This document shows positions 34,440-43,713 of a DNA stretch of 64,000 bases, piece after piece (position 1 is the stretch's first letter; each line of letters begins with the position of its first letter). The notes beneath the pieces are model-generated. The model was not told where the DNA came from. It ran no database searches and saw nothing but the letters and a program-made list of their open reading frames with translations. A program made the position numbers and the translations under genes. Source of the stretch: JACVRM01 sp963839815 (GTDB taxonomy: Bacteria; Actinomycetota; Thermoleophilia; Gaiellales; Gaiellaceae). The stretch covers positions 62,001 to 126,000 of the forward strand of contig CAWIWF010000008.1 of assembly GCA_963839815.1 (NCBI GenBank). Direction: 5' to 3'.

Positions 34440-35690
34440 ATGCCGAGCCGCAGCTACCTCTTCTCGTCCGAGTCCGTCACCGAGGGCCATCCCGACAAGA
34501 TGGCCGACCAGATCTCCGACTCGATACTCGACGCCGTCCTGGCACAGGACCCGCACGGCCGCGTCGCCTGCGAGACGCTGATCACCACCGGCCTCGTCGT
34601 CGTCGCCGGCGAGATCACCACCGAGTGCTACGTCGACATCCCGAAGCTCGTGCGCCGGAAGGTGCGGGAGATCGGCTACGACCGTGCCAAGTACGGCTTC
34701 GACGCCGACACCTGCGGGATCATCGTCGCGATCGACGAGCAGTCGCCCGACATCGCCCAGGGCGTCGACGCCTCCTACGAGATCCAGCACGACCCCGGCG
34801 ACGACGACCCGCTCGACCAGGTGGGCGCGGGCGACCAGGGGATGATGTTCGGCTACGCCACCACCGAGACGGACGAGTTGATGCCGCTGCCGATCATGCT
34901 GGCGCACAAGCTCTGCCGGCGGCTCTCCGAGGTGCGCAAGGCGGACGTGCTGCCGTACCTGCGCCCCGACGGCAAGGCGCAGGTGACGGTGCGCTACGAG
35001 CTCGACGAGCACGGGCGCCAGGTGCCGGTGGAGATCGAGCGAGTGCTGATCTCGGTGCAGCATCGCGAGGGGCTCGACGCCGAGACGCTGATCAAGCCCG
35101 ACCTCGCCGAGCACGTGCTCCACCCGCTGCTGCCCCCGCACCTGTACGAGGAGCGCCGGCTGCTGGGCGACAAGGACTTCTTCTACTGCAACCCGACCGG
35201 CAAGTTCGTCGTCGGCGGCCCCATGGGCGACACCGGCCTGACCGGGCGCAAGATCATCGTCGACACCTACGGCGGCGCGGCGCGTCACGGCGGCGGCGCC
35301 TTCTCCGGCAAGGACCCGACGAAGGTCGACCGCTCCGCTGCCTATGCCGCCCGCTACGTGGCGAAGAACCTCGTCGCCGCCGGCCTCGCCGACCGCTGCG
35401 AGGTCAACGTCGCCTACGCGATCGGCGTCGCCCACCCGGTCTCGATCGCCGTGCAGACGTTTGGCACCGAGAACGTGGCGCCGGCCCGGATCGAGGAGCT
35501 CGTGGGCGAGCACTTCGACCTGCGCCCGGCGGCGATCCTCCGCGACCTCGACCTGCGCCGCCCGATCTACGCCAAGACGGCTGCCTACGGCCACTTCGGC
35601 CGCGACGACCACGACTTCACCTGGGAGCGGGTCGACAAGGCCGACGCGCTCCGACAGGCCGCCGGCGTCGCCGAGAAGGCACCCGCCTAG
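34440..35690 (+). CDS. metK: S-adenosylmethionine synthase
   Basis: Makes S-adenosylmethionine from methionine and ATP; 416 aa, full length. Signatures: SESVTEGHPDKMADQISDSI at the N-terminus, GAGDQGMMFGYATTET, NPTGKFVVGGPMGDTGLTGR, GGGAFSGKDPTKVDRSAAY and GVAHPVSIAVQTFGT. The ATG is preceded by TAGCGT, whose TAG is the stop of the upstream lipoprotein gene. In many actinobacteria metK is followed directly by priA; here an iron-transport operon on the other strand lies between them. Confidence 0.97.
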   Translation: MPSRSYLFSSESVTEGHPDKMADQISDSILDAVLAQDPHGRVACETLITTGLVVVAGEITTECYVDIPKLVRRKVREIGYDRAKYGFDADTCGIIVAIDEQSPDIAQGVDASYEIQHDPGDDDPLDQVGAGDQGMMFGYATTETDELMPLPIMLAHKLCRRLSEVRKADVLPYLRPDGKAQVTVRYELDEHGRQVPVEIERVLISVQHREGLDAETLIKPDLAEHVLHPLLPPHLYEERRLLGDKDFFYCNPTGKFVVGGPMGDTGLTGRKIIVDTYGGAARHGGGAFSGKDPTKVDRSAAYAARYVAKNLVAAGLADRCEVNVAYAIGVAHPVSIAVQTFGTENVAPARIEELVGEHFDLRPAAILRDLDLRRPIYAKTAAYGHFGRDDHDFTWERVDKADALRQAAGVAEKAPA

Positions 35691-35739
35691 ACCCGGCTCT
35701 GCAGGAGCCGTCGCGCGCCCGCCGAAACGCGGACGCACG

Positions 35740-35871
35740 ATGGCTGCGACGACACACTCACCGCAGGAGCTCGCGCTGCTGACGGCGCTCGCACGGAACC
35801 GGGGCGAGCTCTCGCCGGCGGCGCTCGAGCGGCTGCTTGCGCTGCTGAAGCGCATCCGACCCGGCGCCTGA
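35740..35871 (+). CDS. possible small protein, 43 aa
   Basis: Short ORF 49 bp after metK. The product is Leu/Ala-rich, likely two short helices (HSPQELALLTALARNRGEL, then ALERLLALLKRI). No ribosome binding site is obvious. Its composition is coding-like and different from the repeat that follows; function unknown. Confidence 0.4.
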   Translation: MAATTHSPQELALLTALARNRGELSPAALERLLALLKRIRPGA

Positions 35872-35905
35872 ATCCGGGGCCGCTGCCGCGGGTCTGGTTT
35901 TGCCC

Positions 35906-36003
35906 TACCGGCGGAGGCGGGCTGTGCCCGCCGCTGCCACAGCGCGGCCGCGGCGCGTCTGATCGACGAGGGGGCCCGTGGGGGAAACCGGGTTTCCCCC
36001 GTG
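35906..36003 (+). repeat. dispersed hairpin element A, copy 4
   Basis: Full copy ending in the palindrome with arms GGGGGAAACC and GGTTTCCCCC around one G (35980-36000). The hairpin end is 41 nt beyond the stop of the reverse-strand DtxR-family gene, the same orientation toward a stop codon as the other copies. Confidence 0.8.
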
Positions 36004-36044
36004 AGAGCGAGCCTGCCGCTGCCCTGGCAGCGGCGCGAGCGGCG

Positions 36045-36725
36045 CTAAGCGGGCCGGACGAAGAGGCCTGCGGCGGCCTTCTCGCCGATTGCCCGCTCGT
36101 CGCCGTCGAGCTCGACCATGAACTGGCCGGCGGCCGGCTGCGCCGCTCGGAGCTCGACCTCCTGGCCGGGCACGAGACCCTCGTCGTAGAACCAGTGCAG
36201 CAGCTCGCCGTCGTGCTCGGCCAGGCGCACGATCGTCGCGCGCTGCCCCGGCTCGAGCTCGGCGAGCGCCGCCAGCCCCTCGTTCTCGCTGCGCTCGACG
36301 TCGGGGTCGACCGGCCAGCCGTGCGGGCAGCGGTCGGGGTGGCCGAGCTTCTCGGAGATGCGCTCGACCATGTCGTCGGTGAAGGTGTCGCCCAGCTCGT
36401 CGGCGTGGACGTGCGCCTCGGCCGCGGTGTAGCCCATGAAGTCGGTGAGCAGCCGCTCGATGATGCGGTGCTTGCGGACGACGCGCTCGGCACGCGCGCG
36501 ACCGGAGTCGGTCAGCAGCGCTTCCTTGTTCTCGCCGCGCTCGATGAGGCCCTCGGCCTCGAGCCGCTTCAGCATCTCCCCTGCGGACGCGCGCGAGACG
36601 CCCAGCATCTCGGCGACGCGGGCTGCGAGCGTGGGGGAGCGGCCCGTCAGCGGGCGGTACTCGCCGATCGGAAAGGCGAGGAAGTAGATCGTCTCGAGGT
36701 ACTCGTCCACGGAGTGCCCGGCCAC
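36045..36725 (-). CDS. DtxR-family metal-dependent transcriptional regulator
   Basis: Iron- or manganese-responsive repressor of 226 aa. The N-terminal winged helix-turn-helix (VAEMLGVSRASAGEMLKRLE) is followed by a metal-binding/dimerisation domain (HVHADELGDTFTDDMVERIS, then HPDRCPHGWPVD) and a C-terminal SH3/FeoA-like domain (LEPGQRATIVRLAEHDGELL). The canonical DtxR Cys-x-x-Glu-His ligand cluster is not obvious, so the metal cannot be named. It is the last gene of the iron ABC operon, 4 bp after the permease, and probably acts on the palindromes at 39394 and 40451. Confidence 0.9.
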   Translation of the reverse strand: MAGHSVDEYLETIYFLAFPIGEYRPLTGRSPTLAARVAEMLGVSRASAGEMLKRLEAEGLIERGENKEALLTDSGRARAERVVRKHRIIERLLTDFMGYTAAEAHVHADELGDTFTDDMVERISEKLGHPDRCPHGWPVDPDVERSENEGLAALAELEPGQRATIVRLAEHDGELLHWFYDEGLVPGQEVELRAAQPAAGQFMVELDGDERAIGEKAAAGLFVRPA

Positions 36726-36729
36726 GCCG

Positions 36730-38358
36730 TCACTCTACTCCGCCGAGGTCCGGCTGCCTGCTCGCGCGCTCGGGCCGAAGTGCGAGCAGGTAGACGAAGG
36801 GCGCCGAGACGACGATCAGGAGCAGCGCGGGCACAGCGGCACGCGAGTACGACGCCACCGACGTGAAGCGCCAGATCTCGGTGGCGAGCGTCTCGAAGCC
36901 GATCGGGCGCAGGAGCAGCGTCGCCGGCAGCTCCTTCATCGTGCTCAGGAAGACCAGCGCAGCGCCGGCGGCGAGCCCCGGCGCGAGCAGCGGCGCCGTC
37001 ACGCGCGCGAAGACGGCGGGCGGCCGGTGCCCGAGGCCGCGCGCAGCCTCCTCGAGGCGGGGGTCGACGCGCAGCAGGGCCGAGTGGGAGCCCGCCACCG
37101 CCTGCGGGAAGAACCGCACGACGTAGGCGAGCACGAGCAGCGTCAGCGTCTGGTACACGGGGCTCGCGTAGTTCGCGGCGAAGAAGACGAGCGAGAGCGC
37201 GACCACGATCCCGGGGAGCGCGTTCGACGCGTAGGCGAGCCGCTCGAGGCCGATCGTCCACGGCTGCCGGAAGCGCACCGACAGGATGGCGACCGGCAGC
37301 GAGGCCGCGACCGCGGCGGCTGCGGCGAGGAGCGCGACGAGCAGTGAGTTGGCCGCCGGCCGCCAGCCCAGCTCGAGCTCTCCGAGCGCGGCCGCCCGCG
37401 CCGACCAGTAGACGAGCACGCCGACCGGCACGACGAGGCCCAGCGCCACGACCGTCCCGCAGAACGCCGCCGCCGGCCAGCGCCAGCGCCCGAGCGGAAC
37501 GCGGGCGGCGCGGCGGGCGGCTCCCGGCCCCGTCCGGTAGCCGACGCGGCTCCCCCGAGCGCGCGCCTCCAGCACGAGCACCACTGCCGTCAGCGCCACC
37601 AGCACGAGCGCGAGCGCGGCGGCGGGCGTGCGGTCGAAGAGCGAGCGGTACTGCAGGAACACGGCTCGCGTCAGCGAGTTGTACTGCATCAGCGACACGG
37701 CCCCGAAGTCCGAGAGGGCGTACAGGGCGACGAGCAGCGTCCCGGCCCCCAGCGACGGCCGCAGCGCGGGCAGGGTCACGCTCCGGAACGCGCCGAACGC
37801 GCTCCGGCCGAGCCCGCGCGCCGCCTCCTCGAGCGACGGGTCGAGGTCGCGCAGCGCGGCGACCACGAGCAGGTACACGAACGGGTAGGTCGAGAGGGTC
37901 AGCGCCGCGACGGCGCCTCCGAGCCCGTAGATCTCAGGCACCCGCTCGACACCGAAGGGGCCTGCCAGCGCGCGCTGCAGCAACCCGCGCGGCCCGAACG
38001 CCGCCAGCAGCGCGAGCGCGGCGACGTAGCTCGGGATCACGAGCGGCAACGCGGCGGCGACCGCGAAGACGCGCCGAGCGGGCAGGTCGGTCCGTGTGAC
38101 GAGCCACGCGAGCGGCACGGCCACGAGCAGCGAGAGGGCGCAGACGAGCCCGACCAGCACGAGCGTCTGGCCGACGAGGTCGGCGATCCGGTCGAGGCCG
38201 AGCAGGCGCCAGGCGCGGCTACCGCCGCCGCCGACCCGGACGAGCAGGTACGCGAGCGGCAGCGCCACGACCGCCACGACGGCCAGGCCCGCGGCTGCGA
38301 GGGGCAGCGGCGGCCGGCGCCCCGAGCGCTCACCGGCCGCCGTCGCCCGCGTGCTCAC
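36730..38358 (-). CDS. ferric iron ABC transporter permease
   Basis: Inner-membrane channel of an FbpB/AfuB-type Fe3+ importer; 542 aa formed by two fused permease modules, about twelve membrane segments in total. Each half has the EAA-loop signature for contact with the ATPase: DPSLEEAARGLGRSAFGAFR near the middle and DPRLEEAARGLGHRPPAVFA near residue 445. The GTG start overlaps the binding-protein gene stop by 4 bp (GTGA). It is encoded with the binding protein, ATPase and DtxR regulator. Confidence 0.93.
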   Translation of the reverse strand: MSTRATAAGERSGRRPPLPLAAAGLAVVAVVALPLAYLLVRVGGGGSRAWRLLGLDRIADLVGQTLVLVGLVCALSLLVAVPLAWLVTRTDLPARRVFAVAAALPLVIPSYVAALALLAAFGPRGLLQRALAGPFGVERVPEIYGLGGAVAALTLSTYPFVYLLVVAALRDLDPSLEEAARGLGRSAFGAFRSVTLPALRPSLGAGTLLVALYALSDFGAVSLMQYNSLTRAVFLQYRSLFDRTPAAALALVLVALTAVVLVLEARARGSRVGYRTGPGAARRAARVPLGRWRWPAAAFCGTVVALGLVVPVGVLVYWSARAAALGELELGWRPAANSLLVALLAAAAAVAASLPVAILSVRFRQPWTIGLERLAYASNALPGIVVALSLVFFAANYASPVYQTLTLLVLAYVVRFFPQAVAGSHSALLRVDPRLEEAARGLGHRPPAVFARVTAPLLAPGLAAGAALVFLSTMKELPATLLLRPIGFETLATEIWRFTSVASYSRAAVPALLLIVVSAPFVYLLALRPERASRQPDLGGVE

Positions 38359-39368
38359 GTCGTGAAACCGACCTCGTTCAGCAGGACGAGCGTGCGCTCG
38401 AGCTCGGGGCCGAGCGCGTCGAGCTCGATGTCTGGTCCTTCGAGCTCCGCCAGCGGCGGCAGCCCCTCGCGCGGCTCGATGCCGTCGATGAGCGGGTACT
38501 CCGCCTCCTCGGCCTCCTCGGCGTAGAAGCGCTGGCCCGCCTCGGACAGCAGGAAGTCGACGAGCCGATGGGCGTTCTCCTTGGCGTCCGACGGCTCGAG
38601 GACGCCGACTCCCGCGACGCTGACGAGCGCGCCCGGATCGCCGCTCCGCAGGTAGTGGTTGTCCACCGGCGCATCCGGCTGCTCCTCCTTGACGAGGTAG
38701 AGGTAGTAGTGGTTGACGAGCCCGAGGTCGATCTCGCCGGCGGCGACGGCCTCGACGGTCGGCGTGTTCTTCTCGTAGAGCTTGGGGGCGTTCGCCTTGA
38801 TCCCCTCGAGCCACTGCCGGGTGCGCTCCTCGCCGGCCGACAGGCGCATAGCGGTTACGAAGGCCTGGAAGGACGCGTTGGTCGGCGGGAAGCCGATCCG
38901 TCCCTTCCAGCGCTCGTCGGTGAGCTCCCACATGGAGTCGGGCACCTCGTCGGGCGTCAGCGCCTCGGTGTTGAATGCGATCACGCGGGCGCGCCCGGAG
39001 GTGCCGACCCAGTGGCCCTCGGGATCGCGGTAGCGCTCGTCGACACGGTCGAGCAGCTCCTCCGGCAGCGCGGCCAGCAGACCCTCGTTCTCGATCGCGC
39101 CGAGCGAGCCCGGATCCTGCGCGAAGAACACGTCGGCGGGGGAGTTGTCGCCCTCCTCCGCGATCGTGGCGGCGAGCTCGGCACTGTCGCCGTAGCGCAC
39201 CTCGAGCTCGATGCCCGTCTCTTCGGTGAACCGTTCGAGCAGCGGCGCCACGATCTCCTCCTCGCGACCCGAGTACACCGTCAGTGAGCCAGACCCGCCC
39301 CCGTCGTCCTCGCCCCCGCAACCGGCCAGGGCCACGAGCAGGAGCCCCAGCAGTACGCCTCTCCGCAT
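38355..39368 (-). CDS. ferric iron ABC transporter substrate-binding lipoprotein
   Basis: Extracytoplasmic Fe3+-binding protein of the FbpA/FutA family, 337 aa. A lipoprotein signal ends in LVALAGC. The mature protein opens with LTVYSGREEEIVAPLLERF and contains VNHYYLY, the tandem-tyrosine iron-binding segment, plus GRARVIAFNTEAL and a long acidic tail. The ATG at 39368 is chosen because it starts the signal peptide directly; the extra 12 codons upstream overlap the operator palindrome. The operator lies 26 bp upstream of this start. Confidence 0.92.
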   Translation of the reverse strand: MRRGVLLGLLLVALAGCGGEDDGGGSGSLTVYSGREEEIVAPLLERFTEETGIELEVRYGDSAELAATIAEEGDNSPADVFFAQDPGSLGAIENEGLLAALPEELLDRVDERYRDPEGHWVGTSGRARVIAFNTEALTPDEVPDSMWELTDERWKGRIGFPPTNASFQAFVTAMRLSAGEERTRQWLEGIKANAPKLYEKNTPTVEAVAAGEIDLGLVNHYYLYLVKEEQPDAPVDNHYLRSGDPGALVSVAGVGVLEPSDAKENAHRLVDFLLSEAGQRFYAEEAEEAEYPLIDGIEPREGLPPLAELEGPDIELDALGPELERTLVLLNEVGFTT

Positions 39369-39380
39369 CGAACAAGCCTC

Positions 39381-39409
39381 CCTTACAGTCGAAGTAAGGC
39401 GCACCTTAC
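39381..39409. promoter_or_regulatory. metal-regulator operator upstream of the binding-protein gene
   Basis: GTAAGG at 39394 and CCTTAC at 39404 form the near-perfect palindrome GTAAGGCGCACCTTAC. A further CCTTAC at 39381 pairs with the same GTAAGG in a second arrangement. The sequence closely matches the site at 40451 and resembles DtxR-family boxes in having AGG/CCT half sites. Confidence 0.7.
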
Positions 39410-39434
39410 AAAGTGGGAGAGACGCGTGTGGCGG

Positions 39435-40450
39435 TCAGCCGACGATCGGGACGTCCCCGGGATGGGGACGCAGCGCCACACGGGCTCCGAGCGGGACGAA
39501 CTCGGTCGAGGGGCGGTGCGAGCAGACGGTGGTGCCGTCGGGGAGCCGGACGCGGTAGAAGACGTCGTGGCCCCGGAACTCGCGGGCAACCACCTCGCAG
39601 TCGCCGCCGGGTCGGGGCAGAGCTCGATGAGCTCGGGACGGACGATCACGTCGACCTCGGTGGCGCCGTTGGCGCGCGACGCGGGGAAGCGCCCGAGCGC
39701 GGTCTCGACCGACTTCGCGTCGACACGGCCGCGGACGACGTTGGCGGCGCCGACGAACTCGGCGACCCAGCGGCTGGCGGGCTGGAGATAGACCTCTTCG
39801 GGCGTGCCGGCCTGCACGATCGTGCCGGCATGCATCAGCGCGAGCCGGTCGGCGATCGAGAACGCCTCCTCGCGCTCGTGCGTGACCAGCAGCACCGTCG
39901 CGTCGGCGGCGCGCAGGATCGCGCAGAGCTCGTCGCGCATCGAGCCGCGCAGGACGGGGTCGATGTTGCTCCACGGCTCGTCGAGCAGGATCACCGACGG
40001 CTGCGGGGCGAGCGCCCGGGCGAGCGCGACGCGCTGCTGCTGGCCGCCCGAGAGCTCGTGCGGGTAGCGGTAGCGCTGCGCGGAGAGGCCGACCAGCTCG
40101 AGCGCCTCCTCGACGCGCGTGCCGCGCCGGCGGCGGGCCAACCCGAAGCCGACGTTCTCGGCGACGGTCAGGTGCGGGAAGAGGGCGTAGTCCTGGAAGA
40201 CCATGCCGACGTGACGGCGCTCGGGCGGCACCCAGGAGCCGTTCGTGACGCGCCTGCCGTCGATCTCGACGACACCGGCGTCCGGCCGCTCGAAGCCGGC
40301 AATCAGGCGGAGCAGGGTCGTCTTGCCGCAGCCGCTCGGGCCGAGCAGGGCGACGAACTCGCCACGGGCCACCGACAGGTCGGCGTCCACGACCGCCTGG
40401 ACGCTGCCGAAGCGCTTGGAGACGCCGTCGACACGAATCGCCTCGTTCAT
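39435..40450 (-). CDS. ferric iron ABC transporter ATP-binding protein, frameshift in C-terminal domain
   Basis: FbpC-type ATPase. The nucleotide-binding domain is intact: Walker A GPSGCGKTTLLRLIAG, Q-loop FQDYALFPHLTV, signature LSGGQQQRVALARALA, Walker B VILLDEPWSN and the H-loop LVTHEREEA. The C-terminal TOBE domain starts (VDVIVRPELIELCPDP) and then loses frame near 39607-39611. The neighbouring frame continues as GGDCEVVAREFRGHDVFYRV and ends naturally at 39435. About 340 aa if corrected. The ATG directly abuts the operator at 40451, so this is the first gene of the reverse-strand operon. Confidence 0.9.
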
Positions 40451-40466
40451 GCAAGGTGCACCTTAC
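40451..40466. promoter_or_regulatory. metal-regulator operator at the ATPase start codon
   Basis: GCAAGGTGCACCTTAC, with a perfect 12-bp core AAGGTGCACCTT, immediately upstream of the ATPase ATG (0 bp spacing). It matches the site at 39394. Its position implies a leaderless transcript whose -10/start region is covered by the repressor. Confidence 0.75.
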
Positions 40467-40526
40467 AAAAGCTGTGAGGGTTCCGAGCGGGCGAGCGGCC
40501 GCCGCCCGCCCGACTAGCCTCTCCCC

Positions 40527-42463
40527 GTGACGCAGCGCTTTGCCGACGTGCAGCCGCTCGTGACGGCCCGAACGCTCGCGCGTCCCTTCACCTACACCGT
40601 GCCCGACGGCGTGGCGAAGGGAGCGATCGTCTCGGTGCGCCTCGGTGGCACCCGTCGGCGCGGGGTCGTGCTCGCCACGTCCGCCGAGCCTCCGCCCGGC
40701 ATCGAGGCCGCGCCGGTCGAGGGCGTCGTCGGCCGGCTCCCGTCCGTGCTCGTCGACCTGGCGCTGTGGGTGGCCGACTACTACGGCTCGAGCCCCGGTC
40801 GCGCGCTCGCGCTCGTCGCGCCCTTCATGCCGAAGCGCCGGGTCGAGCGGCCCTCGCCCGTCGGCCGTGAGTCGCTGCCGGGCGCGGCGAAGGCCAAACC
40901 GCAGCCGACCGAGGCCCAGGTTGCGGTGGGGACGCGAATCGAGGCGGCGCTGGATGCCGGCGGAGGTCACTTCCTCCTCTACGGGGCCACCGGCAGCGGC
41001 AAGACCGAGGTGTACCTGCGCGCCTGCGAGGCTGCTCTGGCCCGCGGCCGCGGCGCCATCGTGCTCGTCCCCGAGATCGCGCTCGCACCGCAGACCCTGG
41101 CCCGCTTCGTCGGTCGCTTCGGCGACCGGGTGGCGCTCCTGCACTCCGGGCTCGCCGAGAGCGAGCGGCGCGACGAGCGCGAGCGGATCGCCGCCGGCGA
41201 GGCGACGGTCGTCGTCGGGGCGCGCTCGGCGATCTTCGCCCCCGTCGCCGACGTTGGCGTCATCTGCATCGACGAGGAGCACGATCCGTCCTACAAGCAG
41301 GAGGCCGACCCGCGCTACGACGCGCGCACCGTCGCGGCCAAGCGCGCCGCGCTCGAGGGAGGCGTGGCGATCTACGGCAGCGCGACTCCGCGGCCGGAGA
41401 GCTGGCACACGCTCGAGCGGCTCGAGCTCGGCGGCAGGCTCGCCGCGAAGCTGCCCGCCGTCTCGGTCGTCGACCTGAGGCGCGAGGGCGGCTACCCCCT
41501 GTCGGCGCCGCTCCTCGCCGCGCTGGCGAGGTGGCCCGCGACGGCGGCAAGGCGATCCTGCTTCTCAACCGCCGCGGCGTCGCTCCCGCGATTCACTGCC
41601 GCGCCTGTGGCGAGACGCGCCGCTGCCGCAACTGCGACATCGCGCTCGTGCTCCACGCTGACGGTGTCCTGCACTGTCACCACTGCTCGGCCGCCGAGCC
41701 CGCGGGCGAGCACTGCCCCGTCTGCGGCTCGCCCGAGCTGGCGCGGATCGGGGCGGGTACGCAGCGGCTGGAGCGCGAGCTCGCCGAGCGCCTGCCCGAG
41801 CTCGAGCGCATCCGCCTCGACGCGGACGCTGCTGCGAAGCCGGGCGCCCTCGCGGCGGCGCTCGCGCGCTTCGCGGCCACTGACCGCGCGGTGCTGCTCG
41901 GCACCCAGATGGTTGCGAAGGGCCACGACTTCCCGGGCGTGGCGCTGGCCGCTGTGGTGGATGCGGACACCGGCCTGGCACTGCCGGACTTCCGCGCCGA
42001 GGAGCGCACGTTCCAGCTCGTGACGCAGCTGGCCGGCCGCAGCGGGCGGGATGCTCCGGGGAGGGTGATCGTCCAGACCTTTCAGCCGGACTCGAGCGCC
42101 ATCACGCATGCGGCGCGCCACGACGTGGAGCGCTTCCTCGCGGCAGAGCTCGAGCGGCGGCGCGAGCTCGGCTACCCGCCCTACCGGCACCTCGTGCGCG
42201 TGCTGGTGGCCGGCCCGGAGCCGCGTGACCTCGAGCGCGCCCTGACCGAGCTGCGCCGTGAGCTCGAGCCGGCCGGCGCCGACCTGCTCGGCCCGGCGCC
42301 GCTCTTGCGGCTGCGCGGCCTCCACCGCGCGCAGCTCGTGGCGAAGACGGACCGGCCGCGCGCGGTCGCCTCGCGCGCGGCTCGCGCGCTGGCGGCGGCG
42401 GCGCCTGCGATGCGGAAGGCGGGGTTGCGGGTCGTGGTCGACGTCGATCCGCAGTCGCTCTGA
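40527..42463 (+). CDS. priA: primosomal protein N' (PriA helicase), frameshifted
   Basis: Restarts collapsed replication forks by loading the replisome; about 645 aa if corrected. N-terminal DNA-binding part (RPFTYTVPDGVAKGAIVSVRLG), Walker A GATGSGKTEVYLRA, Walker B IDEEHDPSYKQE, then zinc-binding cysteines (CRACGETRRCRNCD and CHHCSAAEPAGEHCPVCGS) and motifs V-VI (GTQMVAKGHDFPGV, LAGRSGRDAPGRV). The frame breaks at about 41529, where AGGTGG would need one more G to join ALAR to VARDGGKAILLLNRRG. The helicase residues are kept, unlike in some actinobacterial PriA-like proteins. The GTG start follows TAGCCT by 6 nt. Confidence 0.92.
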
Positions 42464-42551
42464 TTGTCGCCCCGCTGCCCGGTAGCTCGGACACACTCGA
42501 GCGCCGCGGCTCCACGGCGATGACGAAGAGGCGGCACACAACGAGCACACG

Positions 42552-42960
42552 CCTGTGACGCTGCGTCTGCTAGCGGGGTCTGACCCCGGCGCACGGGGAA
42601 CCGCAGCGGTCGGCGCAGAGTTGACACGGAGTCGTCGCTACACCGTCACGCTGCCGCCGCTAGCCGGGTCTGACCCCTCTGTGGCGCCGGCCGGCGAAGT
42701 GCTCGGAGAGACACCGTCCCGGTCGCGTTGAGTAACGCATCCCAGGGCCCCCGTTTCGACACAGCATTGCGAGCAGGCTGTGACGTCGCTCGTGCTAGGC
42801 GGGTCTGACCCCGGCGGGGCAGAGCCGCCGATCCGGCCGGAGAGTTCCGGCACAGACGTGACACGCCACTGTGATGCGACCTCGGCTATGCGGGTCTGAC
42901 CCCGAGCGGCGGTCGCGAGCCTGCGGGTCCGACCCCGAGGGCGGTCGCGAGCCCGAGCAG
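42552..42960. repeat. degenerate array with GGGTC-T-GACCC palindromes
   Basis: The 606-bp gap between priA and def holds no gene. Five short palindromes, GGGTC and GACCC around a single base, occur at 42576, 42666, 42801, 42892 and 42925. The first four are each preceded by a degraded GTGACGCTGC...GCTAG-like stretch, giving imperfect units of about 90-135 bp. GGTCT and GACC are also the outer ends of hairpin B. Confidence 0.6.
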
Positions 42961-43069
42961 CGGTCGGACACGAGCGGCCGGGGAGCCCGAGCCGGTCGCA
43001 GCAGCGGCGTGAGACGTTCCCTGCCGCCCTCGTCCGGTCTCGCGCAGGCCCGGAACTACACTGGCGCCC

Positions 43070-43645
43070 GTGAGCGAGACGCAGACCGAGGAGCGGCGCG
43101 AGGAGGAGCACGACCCCGAGCGGGAGGCGCGCAGGCGCTTCGCGCTCGCCCAGATGCGCCGGTACGGCGACCCGGTCCTGCGCATGCGGGCGCGGGAGGT
43201 GGAGTCGTTCGACGACGATCTGCGCCGCCTCGCCGAGAGGATGACTGCCCTGATGGACGAGGCGATCGGGCTCGGCCTCGCCGCGAACCAGGTGGGCGTG
43301 CTGCAGCGGATCTTCGTCATGCGCACCGACGCCGAGGAGGAGCCGTTCGCGGTCATCAACCCGGTGATCGTCTCGCGCGCGGACGAGGTCGAGGAGTCCG
43401 ACGAAGGCTGCCTGTCGCTGCCGAGCGTCCACGTGCCGGTCGAGCGCAGTCTCAGCGTCCGACTCGAGGCGCGCGATCTCGACGGCGGCGAGCTCGTACT
43501 CGAGCTGGAGGGGCTCGGCGCGCGCGTCGCCCAGCACGAGCTCGATCACCTGGACGGCGTGCTCATGCTCGACCGCACCAGCAAGGAGGCGCGCCGCGAG
43601 GCGCTCGCCGCGCTCCGGCCGCGGCCTGCGCTCGGGCGGGAGTAG
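43070..43645 (+). CDS. def: peptide deformylase
   Basis: Metalloenzyme removing the formyl group from nascent N-terminal methionine; 191 aa. The three family motifs are present: GLGLAANQVG, EGCLSLPS (metal-binding Cys) and QHELDHLDGVL (HExxH-type, two His ligands). A charged N-terminal extension of about 25 residues precedes the usual start (FALAQMRRYGDPVLRMRA). The GTG follows TACACT by 7 nt, suggesting leaderless mRNA. Followed by fmt, the enzyme that adds the formyl group. Confidence 0.96.
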   Translation: MSETQTEERREEEHDPEREARRRFALAQMRRYGDPVLRMRAREVESFDDDLRRLAERMTALMDEAIGLGLAANQVGVLQRIFVMRTDAEEEPFAVINPVIVSRADEVEESDEGCLSLPSVHVPVERSLSVRLEARDLDGGELVLELEGLGARVAQHELDHLDGVLMLDRTSKEARREALAALRPRPALGRE

Positions 43646-43713
43646 CCCCGACGGTGCCGGCAGTCTCGTCGCCACTCGCCCGGGCCGGCGCGCCTCGCGC
43701 GGCGGACGTCTGA

